Below, piece after piece: positions 1 through 8,558 of a stretch of DNA of 58,294 bases. The stretch is from positions 1 to 58,294 of the forward strand of contig PLSM01000133.1 of NCBI GenBank assembly GCA_003165075.1, written 5' to 3'. The translations under genes and the position numbers were made by a program. Position 1 is the stretch's first letter, and each line of letters begins with the position of its first letter. The DNA is from Acidobacteriaceae bacterium. GTDB taxonomy: Bacteria > Acidobacteriota > Terriglobia > Terriglobales > Acidobacteriaceae. The notes under the pieces are model-generated. The model was not told the origin of the DNA, searched no databases, and saw only the letters and a list, made by a program, of their open reading frames with translations.

Positions 1-211
1 CTGGACTAAAGTTCCTAAAACAAACTCAGCCTAACCCACGCCTAGCGCATCGAGCCGGCGACACCATAATGACTACTGCGATCTGGGTCGCCCCTAGTTC
101 CGAGTGGCCGGTGATCGGGGAAGATCGGTCGACGGACAGGTAAGAAAGCGAATCCTGCGATATGGCAATTGCCCGTCACTGTGGTGAATCGCTGTTATGG
201 CGTGAGGCGGG

Positions 212-556
212 CTATGCAGGTTGCTTGGCCGGCGCGAGCGCGATTAAAGCTGCGCCAATGACCACGAGAACGGCAACACCGATGAGTTCTCCACGTGCAA
301 CCATGTCACGCAAGGCCTGAGTGCCCATCACAAGGGCGTGAGCGAAGCTGGACCATGCGGTGAAGGCGATCAGGCTGCGGTTCGCCGACGGATTGCGGAC
401 GGCCAGAAGCAGGAAAACCCCGAGCGTGACGTATAGGCTGAACATCATCGACATCGCAGGGTCTTGTCGCATAAACAACACCAAGGGATAAACCAACGCC
501 ATAAAGAGCAAACCCACCAGCGCCAACACGATTTTCAAAGCCAGTTCTCGATTCAT
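212..556 (-). CDS. Small integral membrane protein, DUF6632-like
   Basis: A 114-residue protein with about four hydrophobic segments (roughly residues 7-28, 36-53, 63-80 and 91-110), so almost entirely membrane-embedded. No catalytic motif is visible. The overall pattern resembles small conserved membrane proteins of the DUF6632 type, but this is a recollection of family style and not a search result. The start ATG is preceded by a good Shine-Dalgarno site (GGGAGGG, five bases upstream), which supports the gene being real. It lies alone, divergent from the foldase gene to its right. Function unknown. Confidence 0.6.
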   Translation of the reverse strand: MNRELALKIVLALVGLLFMALVYPLVLFMRQDPAMSMMFSLYVTLGVFLLLAVRNPSANRSLIAFTAWSSFAHALVMGTQALRDMVARGELIGVAVLVVIGAALIALAPAKQPA

Positions 557-980
557 GTATGCCCTCCCGAATACCGTGCACCCTGCTGGTCTCCGATTTC
601 GAGCGGTTCCAAGGCGTTGAACCGCGTGACAGAGAGTGTAGCAGGGGCCATTTCAAACATATTGCCATGAGATTCAGCAGATGGGCCATGCCGGAAAGTG
701 TTCTTCATTCTGGCGCTTCAGGTGCCTGATTGCGAGGCGCGATTGAACGAGTGGAAATGCGCTGGGGAATGTGTGGCCGGCCGTTCGGAAACCGTGGATT
801 GAAACTGCCCGACCACGGCCTGCCCTCAGCGGACGCATGGTCGTCTATAATGGCAGAGATCGCGTCTAGCGAGAATTGCGTATCCGTGTGAATGCCTGCC
901 CCTCATGCCGCCTTGGTGTGCTGCAAGGGAGACCAGCTTCCCCGGACCGCGCGTAGAGAGTTGAAGGCTCAAGTCCATCC
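557..980. other. Intergenic region between divergent genes
   Basis: No open frame here has a plausible start or product. It must hold the promoters of the membrane-protein gene on the left and the foldase gene on the right. A short hairpin is visible (ccgtgg at 792-797 pairing with ccacgg at 813-818, 15-base loop). I see no convincing -35/-10 pair. Confidence 0.4.
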
Positions 981-2957
981 ATGATCCGATTCCTGCAAAA
1001 AGACAATCGCCTGACCAAGGCACTTTTCGTCGTCATCATCGCCGCTGCTTCGGTGTCGATGGTGGTCTACCTGATTCCGGGACTCACCGGGCAGGGCGCT
1101 TCGTCGGCCGACACCTATGCCGTGATTTATCCGCACTGGTACAGCCGGTTTTTGGCCGCGGGCGACGTGATCAGCCAGCAGAAGATCGCCCAGATCGCCA
1201 GCCAGCAGGTACGGCAGCAGTATCCGCAGTACGCCGGGAATCCGATGATTCTGAACCTGATCGAGTCGCAGGTGGGGCAGCGACAGGTGCAGCAGGAGAT
1301 TCTGCTGGCAGAAGCCGACAAACTGGGCATCCACGCCACCAACGACGACGTTCTGCGCTATCTGCACACCGGCTCGGCTGGGCAGGTTCTCTTTCCCAAC
1401 GGGCAGTTCATCGGGACCGATCGCTATGCCTCGCTGATTGAGAGCCGGTTTGACATTTCGGTGGCGGAATTTGAAGAGAACGTGAGGCAGGACATTACGC
1501 TTCGCCGACTGCAGTCGCTCATCACGGCCGGGGTCACGGTCAGCGACAAGGAAGTCAGCGATGTCTACCGCAAGAACGCTACCAAGATCAAGTTCGACTA
1601 TGCGGTAATCTCGGCCGACGACCTGCGCAAGCAGATCAATCCCTCGGACGCAGACCTGGAAGGGTTCTTCAAGAAGAACGCCGCTCGGTACGCTTCGGCG
1701 GTGCCGGAAGAGCGCGCAATCACCTACTTTGCGTTTGGTCCGAACGATGTTCCGGGAGGCGTAGCGCAGCCCAGCCAGCAGGAAATTCAGCAATACTTCG
1801 CCGCACACCAGAGCGAGTATTCAACGCCGGAACAATCGCGCGCGCGCCACATTCTGATCAAGGTGGCACCGGGCGCGGACGCCAAGACCGATGCGGCGGC
1901 CAAGGCCAAGGCAGAGGGCATTCTGAAGCAGATCCAGGGCGGCGCGAACTTTGCCGATTTGGCCAAGAAGAACTCCGACGATCCGGGCAGCAAGGATGCA
2001 GGCGGCGAACTGGGGTTTGTGAGCCGCAACGCTCCGATGGTGCCGGAGTTTCTTACCGCGATCTTCTCGCAGAAGATCGGCGAGAACAAGATTATCAAGT
2101 CGCAGTATGGCTACCACATTGTGCAGGTGGAGGAGCGGCAACCGGCGCACACGCAGCCTCTGAATGAGGTGCAGCCCACCATCCAGGCAACGCTGATTCG
2201 CCAGAAGTCGGCCGCGGCACAGGAGACCTATGCGCGAGCGTTGACGTCGGAAGCGATCAAGAACGGCCTGGAAAAGACCGCAGCGGCCCATCACCTGAGC
2301 CTGACTACGACGCAACCGGTGGGAGCGCAAGGGGTGATTGCAGCGCTGCCTGACGGCTCGCAGTTGCTGACCAAGGCTTTCCAGTCGAAGCAAGGCGATC
2401 CGGCACAGTACGCGGCCACCGGCGAGGGTTATGCGATCTTCCAGGTCAGCGGCGTTACGCCGGCCCATGCGCCCAGTTTTGGCGACTGGAAGAGTCACGT
2501 GCTGGACGATTACCGGGAGGAGCAATTGCCGGGGTTGCTGAGCGCAAAGACCAGGGAATTGGCCGACAAGGCCAAGGCGACGAACGATCTGGCCAAGGCT
2601 GCCAAGGAGACCGGCGCGACGGTGAAGACCAGCGACCTGGTGACCCAAGCCGGGCAGGTGCCCGACATGGGCCAAGTGGGCCAGGTAGCTCCGCAACTCT
2701 TCCAGCTAACTCCGGGCAGCCTGAGCGGAGCAATCAATGCCGGGCGCACCGGCGTGGTGGCGAAGTTGCTGGACAAGCAGGAGCCCAGCGCGGACGAGAT
2801 TGCAAAGAACCTGGACCAGACTCGCGACCAGATTCTGGATCAGCGACGCGCCGAAGCCTTTGAGGTGTTTGCCAACCGCGTCCTTGACGACTACAAGAAG
2901 AGCAACCGCGTACGCATCAACGCCAAGGCGCAGACCCCGCAATTGCCGGGTGAATAG
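981..2957 (+). CDS. Membrane-anchored peptidyl-prolyl isomerase, PpiD/SurA type
   Basis: A periplasmic chaperone and proline isomerase that should help fold outer-membrane and secreted proteins. One N-terminal membrane anchor (about residues 13-33) is followed by a SurA-N/PpiD-like helical region (about 50-250) and a parvulin (PPIC) rotamase domain at about 285-390. The rotamase shows the family hallmarks RARHILIK, DPGSKDAGGELGFV and YGYHIVQVEE. The C-terminal 250 residues are helical and may hold a second, degenerate parvulin-like fold. The length (658 residues) and N-terminal anchor fit PpiD better than SurA, which has a cleaved signal peptide. A clear intrinsic terminator follows, so it is probably transcribed alone. 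Confidence 0.88.
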   Translation: MIRFLQKDNRLTKALFVVIIAAASVSMVVYLIPGLTGQGASSADTYAVIYPHWYSRFLAAGDVISQQKIAQIASQQVRQQYPQYAGNPMILNLIESQVGQRQVQQEILLAEADKLGIHATNDDVLRYLHTGSAGQVLFPNGQFIGTDRYASLIESRFDISVAEFEENVRQDITLRRLQSLITAGVTVSDKEVSDVYRKNATKIKFDYAVISADDLRKQINPSDADLEGFFKKNAARYASAVPEERAITYFAFGPNDVPGGVAQPSQQEIQQYFAAHQSEYSTPEQSRARHILIKVAPGADAKTDAAAKAKAEGILKQIQGGANFADLAKKNSDDPGSKDAGGELGFVSRNAPMVPEFLTAIFSQKIGENKIIKSQYGYHIVQVEERQPAHTQPLNEVQPTIQATLIRQKSAAAQETYARALTSEAIKNGLEKTAAAHHLSLTTTQPVGAQGVIAALPDGSQLLTKAFQSKQGDPAQYAATGEGYAIFQVSGVTPAHAPSFGDWKSHVLDDYREEQLPGLLSAKTRELADKAKATNDLAKAAKETGATVKTSDLVTQAGQVPDMGQVGQVAPQLFQLTPGSLSGAINAGRTGVVAKLLDKQEPSADEIAKNLDQTRDQILDQRRAEAFEVFANRVLDDYKKSNRVRINAKAQTPQLPGE

Positions 2958-3004
2958 AGACTGTTCAGAGGACCGTATCTCTTGCGGCGAGCGAGAGGCG
3001 TGGA

Positions 3005-3037
3005 AAAGGCCCGCATCCTACGAGGAGGCGGGCCTTT
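3005..3037 (+). terminator. Intrinsic terminator of the foldase gene
   Basis: A perfect 10-bp stem (aaaggcccgc at 3005-3014 with gcgggccttt at 3028-3037) and a 13-base loop, ending in a short T-rich stretch. It lies 48 bases after the foldase stop and 67 bases before malQ, so the two genes are likely separate transcription units. Confidence 0.8.
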
Positions 3038-3103
3038 CTGTATTTGCACGCGAATTCACTCGATTTTGTGCAGTTTCCGGCCTTCACCGGAGATAATGCG
3101 GAC

Positions 3104-4645
3104 ATGGAATTTCAGCGTTCGTCGGGAGTTCTGTTGCACGTCAGTTCGTTGCCGTCGTATGGGGGGATTGGAGATCTGGGCCCCGCGGCTCACGATTTTG
3201 TAGCTTTTTTGGCTGCGGCAAAGCAGCATATCTGGCAAGTGTTGCCATTGTGTCCGACGGGATATGGCAACTCGCCCTACGCCGGGTCTTCAGCGTTTGC
3301 CTGCAATCCGAGCCTTATCAGCCTTGAATATCTTTCCGACTGGGGCTGGATTGAAGGCGAACGCATCGCCGGCTTGCCGGGACGCAGCGGCAACGTGGAT
3401 TTCGAGGAGGTGGAAGCGCGCAAGCTACCCCTGCTCTACAAAGCTGCGGGGAATTTTCTCGATCGCGGGCCGAGCGATCCACGGCTGGCCAGGCAATGGC
3501 AGCAGTACCAGATATTCTGCCTTGCCGAGGCAAGCTGGCTTTCAGACTATGCCCTCTATGCCGAGTTGCGCCGCCAATACAAAACCGGCGCGTGGACAGA
3601 ATGGCCGGAGCCCGTGCGCCGCCGCAACCCGCAGGCGCTGGCCCAGGTAGCCGCGAGCAGCGGCCGCGCGCTGGCCCAGGAGCAGGTGTTGCAGTTTGCC
3701 TTTTCGCGGCAATGGGACGATCTTCGCAAGAACGCGGCGCGCAATTCGATCAGGATCCTGGGCGATGTAGCCATTTTTGTGAACATGGACTCCGCCGATG
3801 TGTGGGTGCGTCCGGGCATCTTCGAGTTGGATGAGGAGTTGCAGCCGATCCACGTGGCAGGGGTGCCACCGGACTACTTTTCGCCCACCGGGCAGCGGTG
3901 GGGCAATCCGCTGTATCGCTGGGACGTGCTTGATCTGAGGGATTACGACTGGTGGGTAGACCGGATTCGCCGCGCCCACAGCATCTTCGACATTGTGCGG
4001 CTTGACCACTTCCGCGGTTTCGATGCTTATTGGTCCATCCCGGCGGATGAGAAGACGGCGGAGAATGGCGAGTGGGTTCCGGCGCCGGGGCTGCAGCTAT
4101 TCAGGGCGCTGGAGACGGCACTGGGGCCGCTGCCGCTGGTGGCCGAGGACCTGGGAGTGATTACACCGGAGGTGGACGCGCTGCGGAAAGAGCTGGGAAT
4201 GCCGGGCATGAAGGTGTTGCAGTTCGGCTTTTCCAGCAAGGAAGCGCACAACCACTTGCCCCACCAGTTTGCGGCCGGCACCGTGGCCTACACGGGGACC
4301 CACGACAACGACACGACCCAGGGCTGGTGGAAGACGGCGAGCGAAGCCGAGCACAGAGCCGTGGAGGCTTACGTGGGGCAGGTAAATGGCCGTCCCGCGT
4401 GGCCGCTGATCCGCGCCGCAGCCGCCAGCGTCGCACAGGTGGCGATGGTCCCGGCACAGGACCTGCTGGAACTGGATTCGGCGACGCGCATGAACACCCC
4501 GGCCGTGGCCGGAGGCAACTGGAGCTGGCGGGCGCCGGAAGGAAGCTGGACGCCGGAGATGGCGGCACGCCTGGCACAGATTGTGGAGGGCACCGACCGG
4601 GACAACGATCCACTGGGCAAGGCGAAGGAGGACGTGGTTGCTTAA
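3104..4645 (+). CDS. malQ: 4-alpha-glucanotransferase (amylomaltase)
   Basis: Transfers alpha-1,4-glucan segments between maltodextrins in the cytoplasm (glycogen/maltodextrin metabolism, GH77). The GH77 catalytic residues are in place: nucleophile Asp in RLDHFRGF (about residue 299), acid/base Glu in VAEDLGVITP (about 347) and Asp in THDNDTTQ (about 399). The N-terminus SSGVLLHVSSLPS is also typical. The frame stays open to an ATG at 3044, but the conserved sequence begins at the ATG at 3104, giving 513 residues, the usual length for short bacterial amylomaltases. The upstream terminator argues for its own promoter. No other glycogen gene is adjacent. Confidence 0.93.
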   Translation: MEFQRSSGVLLHVSSLPSYGGIGDLGPAAHDFVAFLAAAKQHIWQVLPLCPTGYGNSPYAGSSAFACNPSLISLEYLSDWGWIEGERIAGLPGRSGNVDFEEVEARKLPLLYKAAGNFLDRGPSDPRLARQWQQYQIFCLAEASWLSDYALYAELRRQYKTGAWTEWPEPVRRRNPQALAQVAASSGRALAQEQVLQFAFSRQWDDLRKNAARNSIRILGDVAIFVNMDSADVWVRPGIFELDEELQPIHVAGVPPDYFSPTGQRWGNPLYRWDVLDLRDYDWWVDRIRRAHSIFDIVRLDHFRGFDAYWSIPADEKTAENGEWVPAPGLQLFRALETALGPLPLVAEDLGVITPEVDALRKELGMPGMKVLQFGFSSKEAHNHLPHQFAAGTVAYTGTHDNDTTQGWWKTASEAEHRAVEAYVGQVNGRPAWPLIRAAAASVAQVAMVPAQDLLELDSATRMNTPAVAGGNWSWRAPEGSWTPEMAARLAQIVEGTDRDNDPLGKAKEDVVA

Positions 4646-4748
4646 AGCTTGTCAAAGAACTCGAAGCAGCGCCTGGGCAGGACCAAAGGGCCGGCATCGG
4701 GGGAGCAGCGAGTAGTGCTGTGACAGTCGCCGGTTAACCGATGAGTAA

Positions 4749-4874
4749 CCCCGCCCCCCTCCCCCGTTTCTGTAAGTAAATTCTCTCTTTTCATGCGTTT
4801 AAGGCAGGGGCTGAGCTGTAAAATATTGATTCCGCGAGGGTTATTAGCAGAATATAGACATCAAAGGGGTTAGG
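4749..4874. repeat. C-run followed by imperfect ~30-base repeats
   Basis: A nearly pure C tract (4749-4766) is followed by three AT-rich segments (about 4771-4815, 4816-4847, 4848-4874). Each starts with a (t/a)g(t)aaaat-like block and ends in a G-rich ggggctg/gggtta/ggggtta block. No protein frame runs through it. I recall similar C-run plus GGGGTTAGG elements between genes in other Acidobacteriaceae, but could not check. Confidence 0.45.
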
Positions 4875-5210
4875 CCGCATTTTCGGGGCGCGGTGGGCAG
4901 TTTTCCTCCCAAATTCACAAAGACAAGCACCCTTCCGCGGCCGCCTTTGCGCAGCTTTCGGGAGCGTGGTTGGATAGGTGATGCTCTCCGTCCTAGCGAG
5001 CGACCTTTCAATTCTCAACTCAAATCCAATTATGCGCCGTGCGCACATAATTCAATGCAAAAGGACAGCCGTTCTCCGGATGTGCAGGGGAGAACATTCC
5101 GGGACCAAGTGCCGTATACGGCCTTGTCGGTTTCTGGGCAGGTACTTAGAGCGGCTTCACAGGCTGCGGAAAACGCGAGATTTGGGGCGAAGTGGGCGAA
5201 AAGCATTCCT

Positions 5211-5230
5211 CCGGGGCTGAAGCCCGCGCT
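5211..5230. repeat. REP-like motif, copy 1
   Basis: ccggggctgaagcccgcgct; the core GGGCTGAAGCCC folds into a small hairpin. The same 20-base word, with one change, recurs at 15406-15426. Both copies are intergenic. Confidence 0.5.
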
Positions 5231-5297
5231 TGTTCTGTCGGCTTTATGCTGGGCAGGGCGGGCGAGGCGAGGGAATCGGCCGAGGCGTGACGCCGGC

Positions 5298-5882
5298 TCA
5301 GCGCGCGATGCCAACTTGCTCGAGCGGCGTGTTTTTGGGAAATACGTAGACTTCCATCATGCGGTCGATGAGGGCGCATGCTTCCCTCTCTGAAATCCCG
5401 TGCGCGATGGTGTAGGTCTTTCGCAATGATTGAATCGTGACCTTGCTGGTACTTGGATCGGTATCGGTTCTGAATGCCCAGATTTCCCTGGGCTGGATGT
5501 ATCTCAGGTTGTATGCATCCTGAGCTGCAAAGTGGCGCTCGTACCAATCGAGGCCAATCGCGCGACGCTGAATTTTCAACTCTGCTGTATCCAGGATCAG
5601 TACGGTCTGACCGGTCATGGCCCAAATTGAACGAAGCACAAAGAAGATCGCTCCAACGGTGGCGCCAAGGATCGTGATCAGCATGAAGACAGACTGCGTA
5701 TCGTCGAGTGCGGTATTTGCTTCATAGAACCATCCACCTGCGCTCCACGCGCATAAGAGGATGGCAAGCGGAATGGACCACCAGTCACGCCGTGCAGGAA
5801 TCTCCACACATATACCGCCCTCGGTTCGATCCCATCTGAGCCGGCCCGCCAGCTTCTGAAGCATGCCACCTTCTTTCGACAC
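5298..5882 (-). CDS. Two-TM membrane protein, PH-like/unknown
   Basis: A 194-residue protein with two adjacent membrane helices (about residues 36-53 and 65-88) and a C-terminal soluble part of about 100 residues. The soluble part has alternating hydrophobic strands around TVLILDTAELKIQRR, which resembles the bacterial PH-like layout of two helices plus a beta-domain. I see no catalytic motif and cannot name a family. An internal ATG at residue 7 (MLQKLAG) is an alternative start. It is divergent from, and only about 60 bases away from, the ABC transporter operon. Base composition looks a little more AT-rich than its neighbours. Confidence 0.6.
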   Translation of the reverse strand: MSKEGGMLQKLAGRLRWDRTEGGICVEIPARRDWWSIPLAILLCAWSAGGWFYEANTALDDTQSVFMLITILGATVGAIFFVLRSIWAMTGQTVLILDTAELKIQRRAIGLDWYERHFAAQDAYNLRYIQPREIWAFRTDTDPSTSKVTIQSLRKTYTIAHGISEREACALIDRMMEVYVFPKNTPLEQVGIAR

Positions 5883-5942
5883 TCGATGTTACTACGCGCT
5901 GTCTTTGGTTGGAGCAACCCAACCTTGCTATCCTTGCCGCAG

Positions 5943-6740
5943 ATGGAAATCGCGGCGATTCAAACCCACGGCCTCACCCGGCGATTTGGCGCGCTGACTG
6001 CCGTGGAGGATGTCACGCTGAGCGTAGCTCCGGGACAGTTTTTCGGCTTTCTGGGGCCGAACGGCGCAGGCAAGTCTACAACGATCAAAATGCTTACCGG
6101 TCTGCTTGAGCCGAGCGCCGGGACGATGTCGATTCTGGGCCAGCCGTTTGTGGCTGGAGCGCTGGACCTGAAGCGGCAGATCGGCGTGGTGCCGGAAGGC
6201 ATGGCGCTGATTGGGCGGCTGACCGCGCCAGAATATTTGCGTTTTGTGGGCCGCATGTACGGGTTGGACCGCGACACCGTCAACCGGCGTACAGAAGACC
6301 TGCTGCAGTTCATGCAACTGGACAATGAACGGCGCAAGCTGGTGACCGATTTTTCCCATGGCATGCAGAAGAAGCTGGCCCTGGCCGCGGCGGTCATTCA
6401 CGGACCCAAAGTGCTGTTTCTGGATGAGCCGTTTGAAGGCGTGGATGCCGTTGCCTCGGGGATGTTGAAGACCATGCTGCAGGGGATGATCCAGCGCGGC
6501 GCCACCATCTTTCTGACCACCCACGTTCTGGAGATCGTGGAGCGGCTGTGCAGCCACGTGGCCATCATTCACCAGGGGCGCCTGGTCGCCAACGGGTCAA
6601 TCGAAGACCTGCGCGCGGGCGTGGCCAGTAGTCTGCCAGGCACAGAGGGGAACCAGCGGCTCACGTTGGAAGAGATATTTCTTTCGATTGTGGGTGCGAA
6701 CGGCCAGGAGCCGGCGCAGGAGCTGTCGTGGCTGACCTAG
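5943..6740 (+). CDS. ABC transporter ATP-binding protein
   Basis: ATPase subunit of an ABC-2 type exporter. Walker A GPNGAGKST is at residues 38-46, the degenerate signature FSHGMQKKL near 137-145, Walker B VLFLDEPFEG near 158, and the H-loop TTH near 190. The Q-loop position reads VVPEG, so Glu replaces Gln, which is common in this exporter branch. The frame extends upstream to 5886, but MEIAAIQTHGLTRRFG at 5943 matches the normal beginning of such proteins. Its last 13 bases overlap the permease gene, so the two are translationally coupled. Substrate unknown. Confidence 0.9.
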   Translation: MEIAAIQTHGLTRRFGALTAVEDVTLSVAPGQFFGFLGPNGAGKSTTIKMLTGLLEPSAGTMSILGQPFVAGALDLKRQIGVVPEGMALIGRLTAPEYLRFVGRMYGLDRDTVNRRTEDLLQFMQLDNERRKLVTDFSHGMQKKLALAAAVIHGPKVLFLDEPFEGVDAVASGMLKTMLQGMIQRGATIFLTTHVLEIVERLCSHVAIIHQGRLVANGSIEDLRAGVASSLPGTEGNQRLTLEEIFLSIVGANGQEPAQELSWLT

Positions 6741-8449
6741 GCGCCATGGGAAAAGACGGACAAATGGAAGCCGGCGCGGGGCCGTTCAGCCGCCTGGCAC
6801 GGGCCCAGTATGCAGCCCTGGGGGCGATGCGCTGGTGGATGGTTAGAAGCGGGTTGCGTTCCATCCATGGCGTACTTGACCTGGGAGCCACCGGGATTTC
6901 TCTCATGATTTACTCCTTCATGGGACTGGGTCTCGGCATCGGCTTGGGGGTGGGGGCTTTTTTCATTGCTTCCCACGAGACGTGGCGCTTGTTGTTGATT
7001 GAGTTCTGGATTGTGTGCATTGTCTGGCAAACGGTTCCGCTGGCGCTGGCCTCGTTTGAACGGCAGTTCGACATGAGCGGCCTGCTCCGCTTCCCGGTGA
7101 ACTTCAGCGCCTATTTCCTGCTCTATGTCATTTTTGGACTACTGGATATCTCGACCATTCTGGGCGGGATGTGCTGCCTGGGCATTTGGTCGGGGATTGC
7201 ACTGGCTCGGCCCGGCATGGCCGGCTGGACGGCGCTGGCGCTGGCGGTTTTTGCCTTCTTCAACATACTGCTGGTGCGGGCCATCTTTGCGTGGGTTGAC
7301 CGTTGGCTGGCGCAAAGGAGGACGCGGGAAATTGTAAGTGCGCTCTTCCTTCTGGTGGTGCTGAGCCTGCAACTGCTGAATCCAGCAGTGCATCAGACGC
7401 GGCACAGCGGACCGGGCAGCCACGATGACCAACTGGAACGCTACCACCAAGTGGAGAGCGAGGCGGGGCCGCTGCTGAAAACTGCCACGGCAGTGCAGAG
7501 GTGGCTGCCGCCGGGGCTGGCGGGGTCCGCGGTACGGCAGGCTGCGGAACAGCGACGAGGGCCGGCGCTGGGGATGCTGGGCGTACTCGGGTTGTATGTT
7601 CTGGCCGCCGGGGCAGCATTGGCGGCACGGCTCAAGGCTGAATATCGCGGTGAGAACCTGGGTGAAGCCCCGTCGCGAAAGAAAACTGAGAAACGCGACG
7701 ACGGATGGCTGCTGGACGGCGCCGGACCCGTGGCCGCGGTGATGGAAAAGGAACTGCGCACCCTGCTTCGTTCAATGCCCCTGCTCTATGCGCTGGGCGC
7801 GCCAGTTCTGATGGTGTTCATTGTGGGGAGCCTGTTTCGCAACGGTGCGGCATCGCATCCATTTCAACTGGCGCTGCCGGTGTGCGTGGCCTACGGGTTA
7901 CTGGGATTCTCGCGCTTGATCTACAACAACCTGGGCGCGGAAGGGGCGGGGATTCAGATGCTTTTTCTTTCTCCCACGCCGATGCGCACCGTGCTGCTGG
8001 CCAAGAACCTGTTTCACGCGCTGCTGTACGGCTTGTCGGCCTTGATTGCGGGTGTGCTGGCCAGCCTGCGCCTGGGTTGGCCGCCGAGCGCCACGGTAGT
8101 CGGGGTGACGGTGGCCTGGCTCCTGTTCGCGCTGCCCGTCAATCTGGCCGCCGGCAACATTTTTTCCCTCACCATGCCCTACCGCGTGAATCCAGGACGG
8201 ATGACGCGCCAAGGTGGCTCGGCGGGCAGTGCCCTGCTTAGCATGGTGGTGCAGATGATTGCTCTAGGCGTGGGAGGGGCGGTTTTCGGGCTGTGCATTC
8301 TGATCGGCAAGCTTTGGCTTACCATCCCCATCCTGCTGGCGATGGCCGTGGCAGCGGTCTTTGCATGGGTTCAGGTGCTGCGCAAATCCGACGCCTTGGC
8401 CAACCAGCACAAGGACACTCTGCTCGCCACGCTGTCGAGGACGGAGTAG
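6728..8449 (+). CDS. ABC-2 type exporter permease
   Basis: Membrane subunit partnering the ATPase immediately upstream. It is 573 residues with about ten to twelve hydrophobic segments in two clusters (about residues 55-220 and 350-560), separated by a charged cytoplasmic stretch rich in Arg/Glu/Lys (about 300-335). The two-cluster shape is that of a large ABC exporter permease, not the six-helix ABC-2 subunit. The chosen GTG start gives a 13-base overlap with the ATPase; an ATG at 6746 in the same frame is an alternative. No accessory or efflux-partner gene follows, so the transported substance cannot be inferred. Confidence 0.82.
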   Translation: MADLGAMGKDGQMEAGAGPFSRLARAQYAALGAMRWWMVRSGLRSIHGVLDLGATGISLMIYSFMGLGLGIGLGVGAFFIASHETWRLLLIEFWIVCIVWQTVPLALASFERQFDMSGLLRFPVNFSAYFLLYVIFGLLDISTILGGMCCLGIWSGIALARPGMAGWTALALAVFAFFNILLVRAIFAWVDRWLAQRRTREIVSALFLLVVLSLQLLNPAVHQTRHSGPGSHDDQLERYHQVESEAGPLLKTATAVQRWLPPGLAGSAVRQAAEQRRGPALGMLGVLGLYVLAAGAALAARLKAEYRGENLGEAPSRKKTEKRDDGWLLDGAGPVAAVMEKELRTLLRSMPLLYALGAPVLMVFIVGSLFRNGAASHPFQLALPVCVAYGLLGFSRLIYNNLGAEGAGIQMLFLSPTPMRTVLLAKNLFHALLYGLSALIAGVLASLRLGWPPSATVVGVTVAWLLFALPVNLAAGNIFSLTMPYRVNPGRMTRQGGSAGSALLSMVVQMIALGVGGAVFGLCILIGKLWLTIPILLAMAVAAVFAWVQVLRKSDALANQHKDTLLATLSRTE

Positions 8450-8527
8450 CAGGGGCGTCCTCGGTGCCGAGAATTCAGTCTCTGGAGATGCCGGGCGAAA
8501 TAGAGAAGAATCTACCTGCCCAGCTTC

Positions 8528-8558
8528 GGGTCATTCCACGGGGCTGGGGAATGAACCC
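8528..8558. terminator. Possible bidirectional terminator hairpin
   Basis: gggt-cattcc (8528-8537) pairs with ggaatg-a-accc (8548-8558) with one bulged base. It lies between the convergent permease and TPR genes and touches the TPR stop codon. There is no strong T tract, so this is tentative. Confidence 0.35.

Larger units (their letters stand above)
4646..5297. other. Long intergenic region with repeat elements
   Basis: A 650-base gap between malQ and a convergent membrane-protein gene. No frame has codon structure or homology that I recognise. It contains the C-rich element at 4749-4874 and a REP-like GGGGCTGAAGCCC motif at 5211-5230. The central part (about 4770-4870) is distinctly more AT-rich than the neighbouring genes. 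Confidence 0.5.

Noticed and set aside
4893..5393. 166-codon plus-strand frame in the malQ downstream gap
   Set aside because: No start signal, no conserved pattern, and it crosses a REP-like element and the end of the convergent gene.
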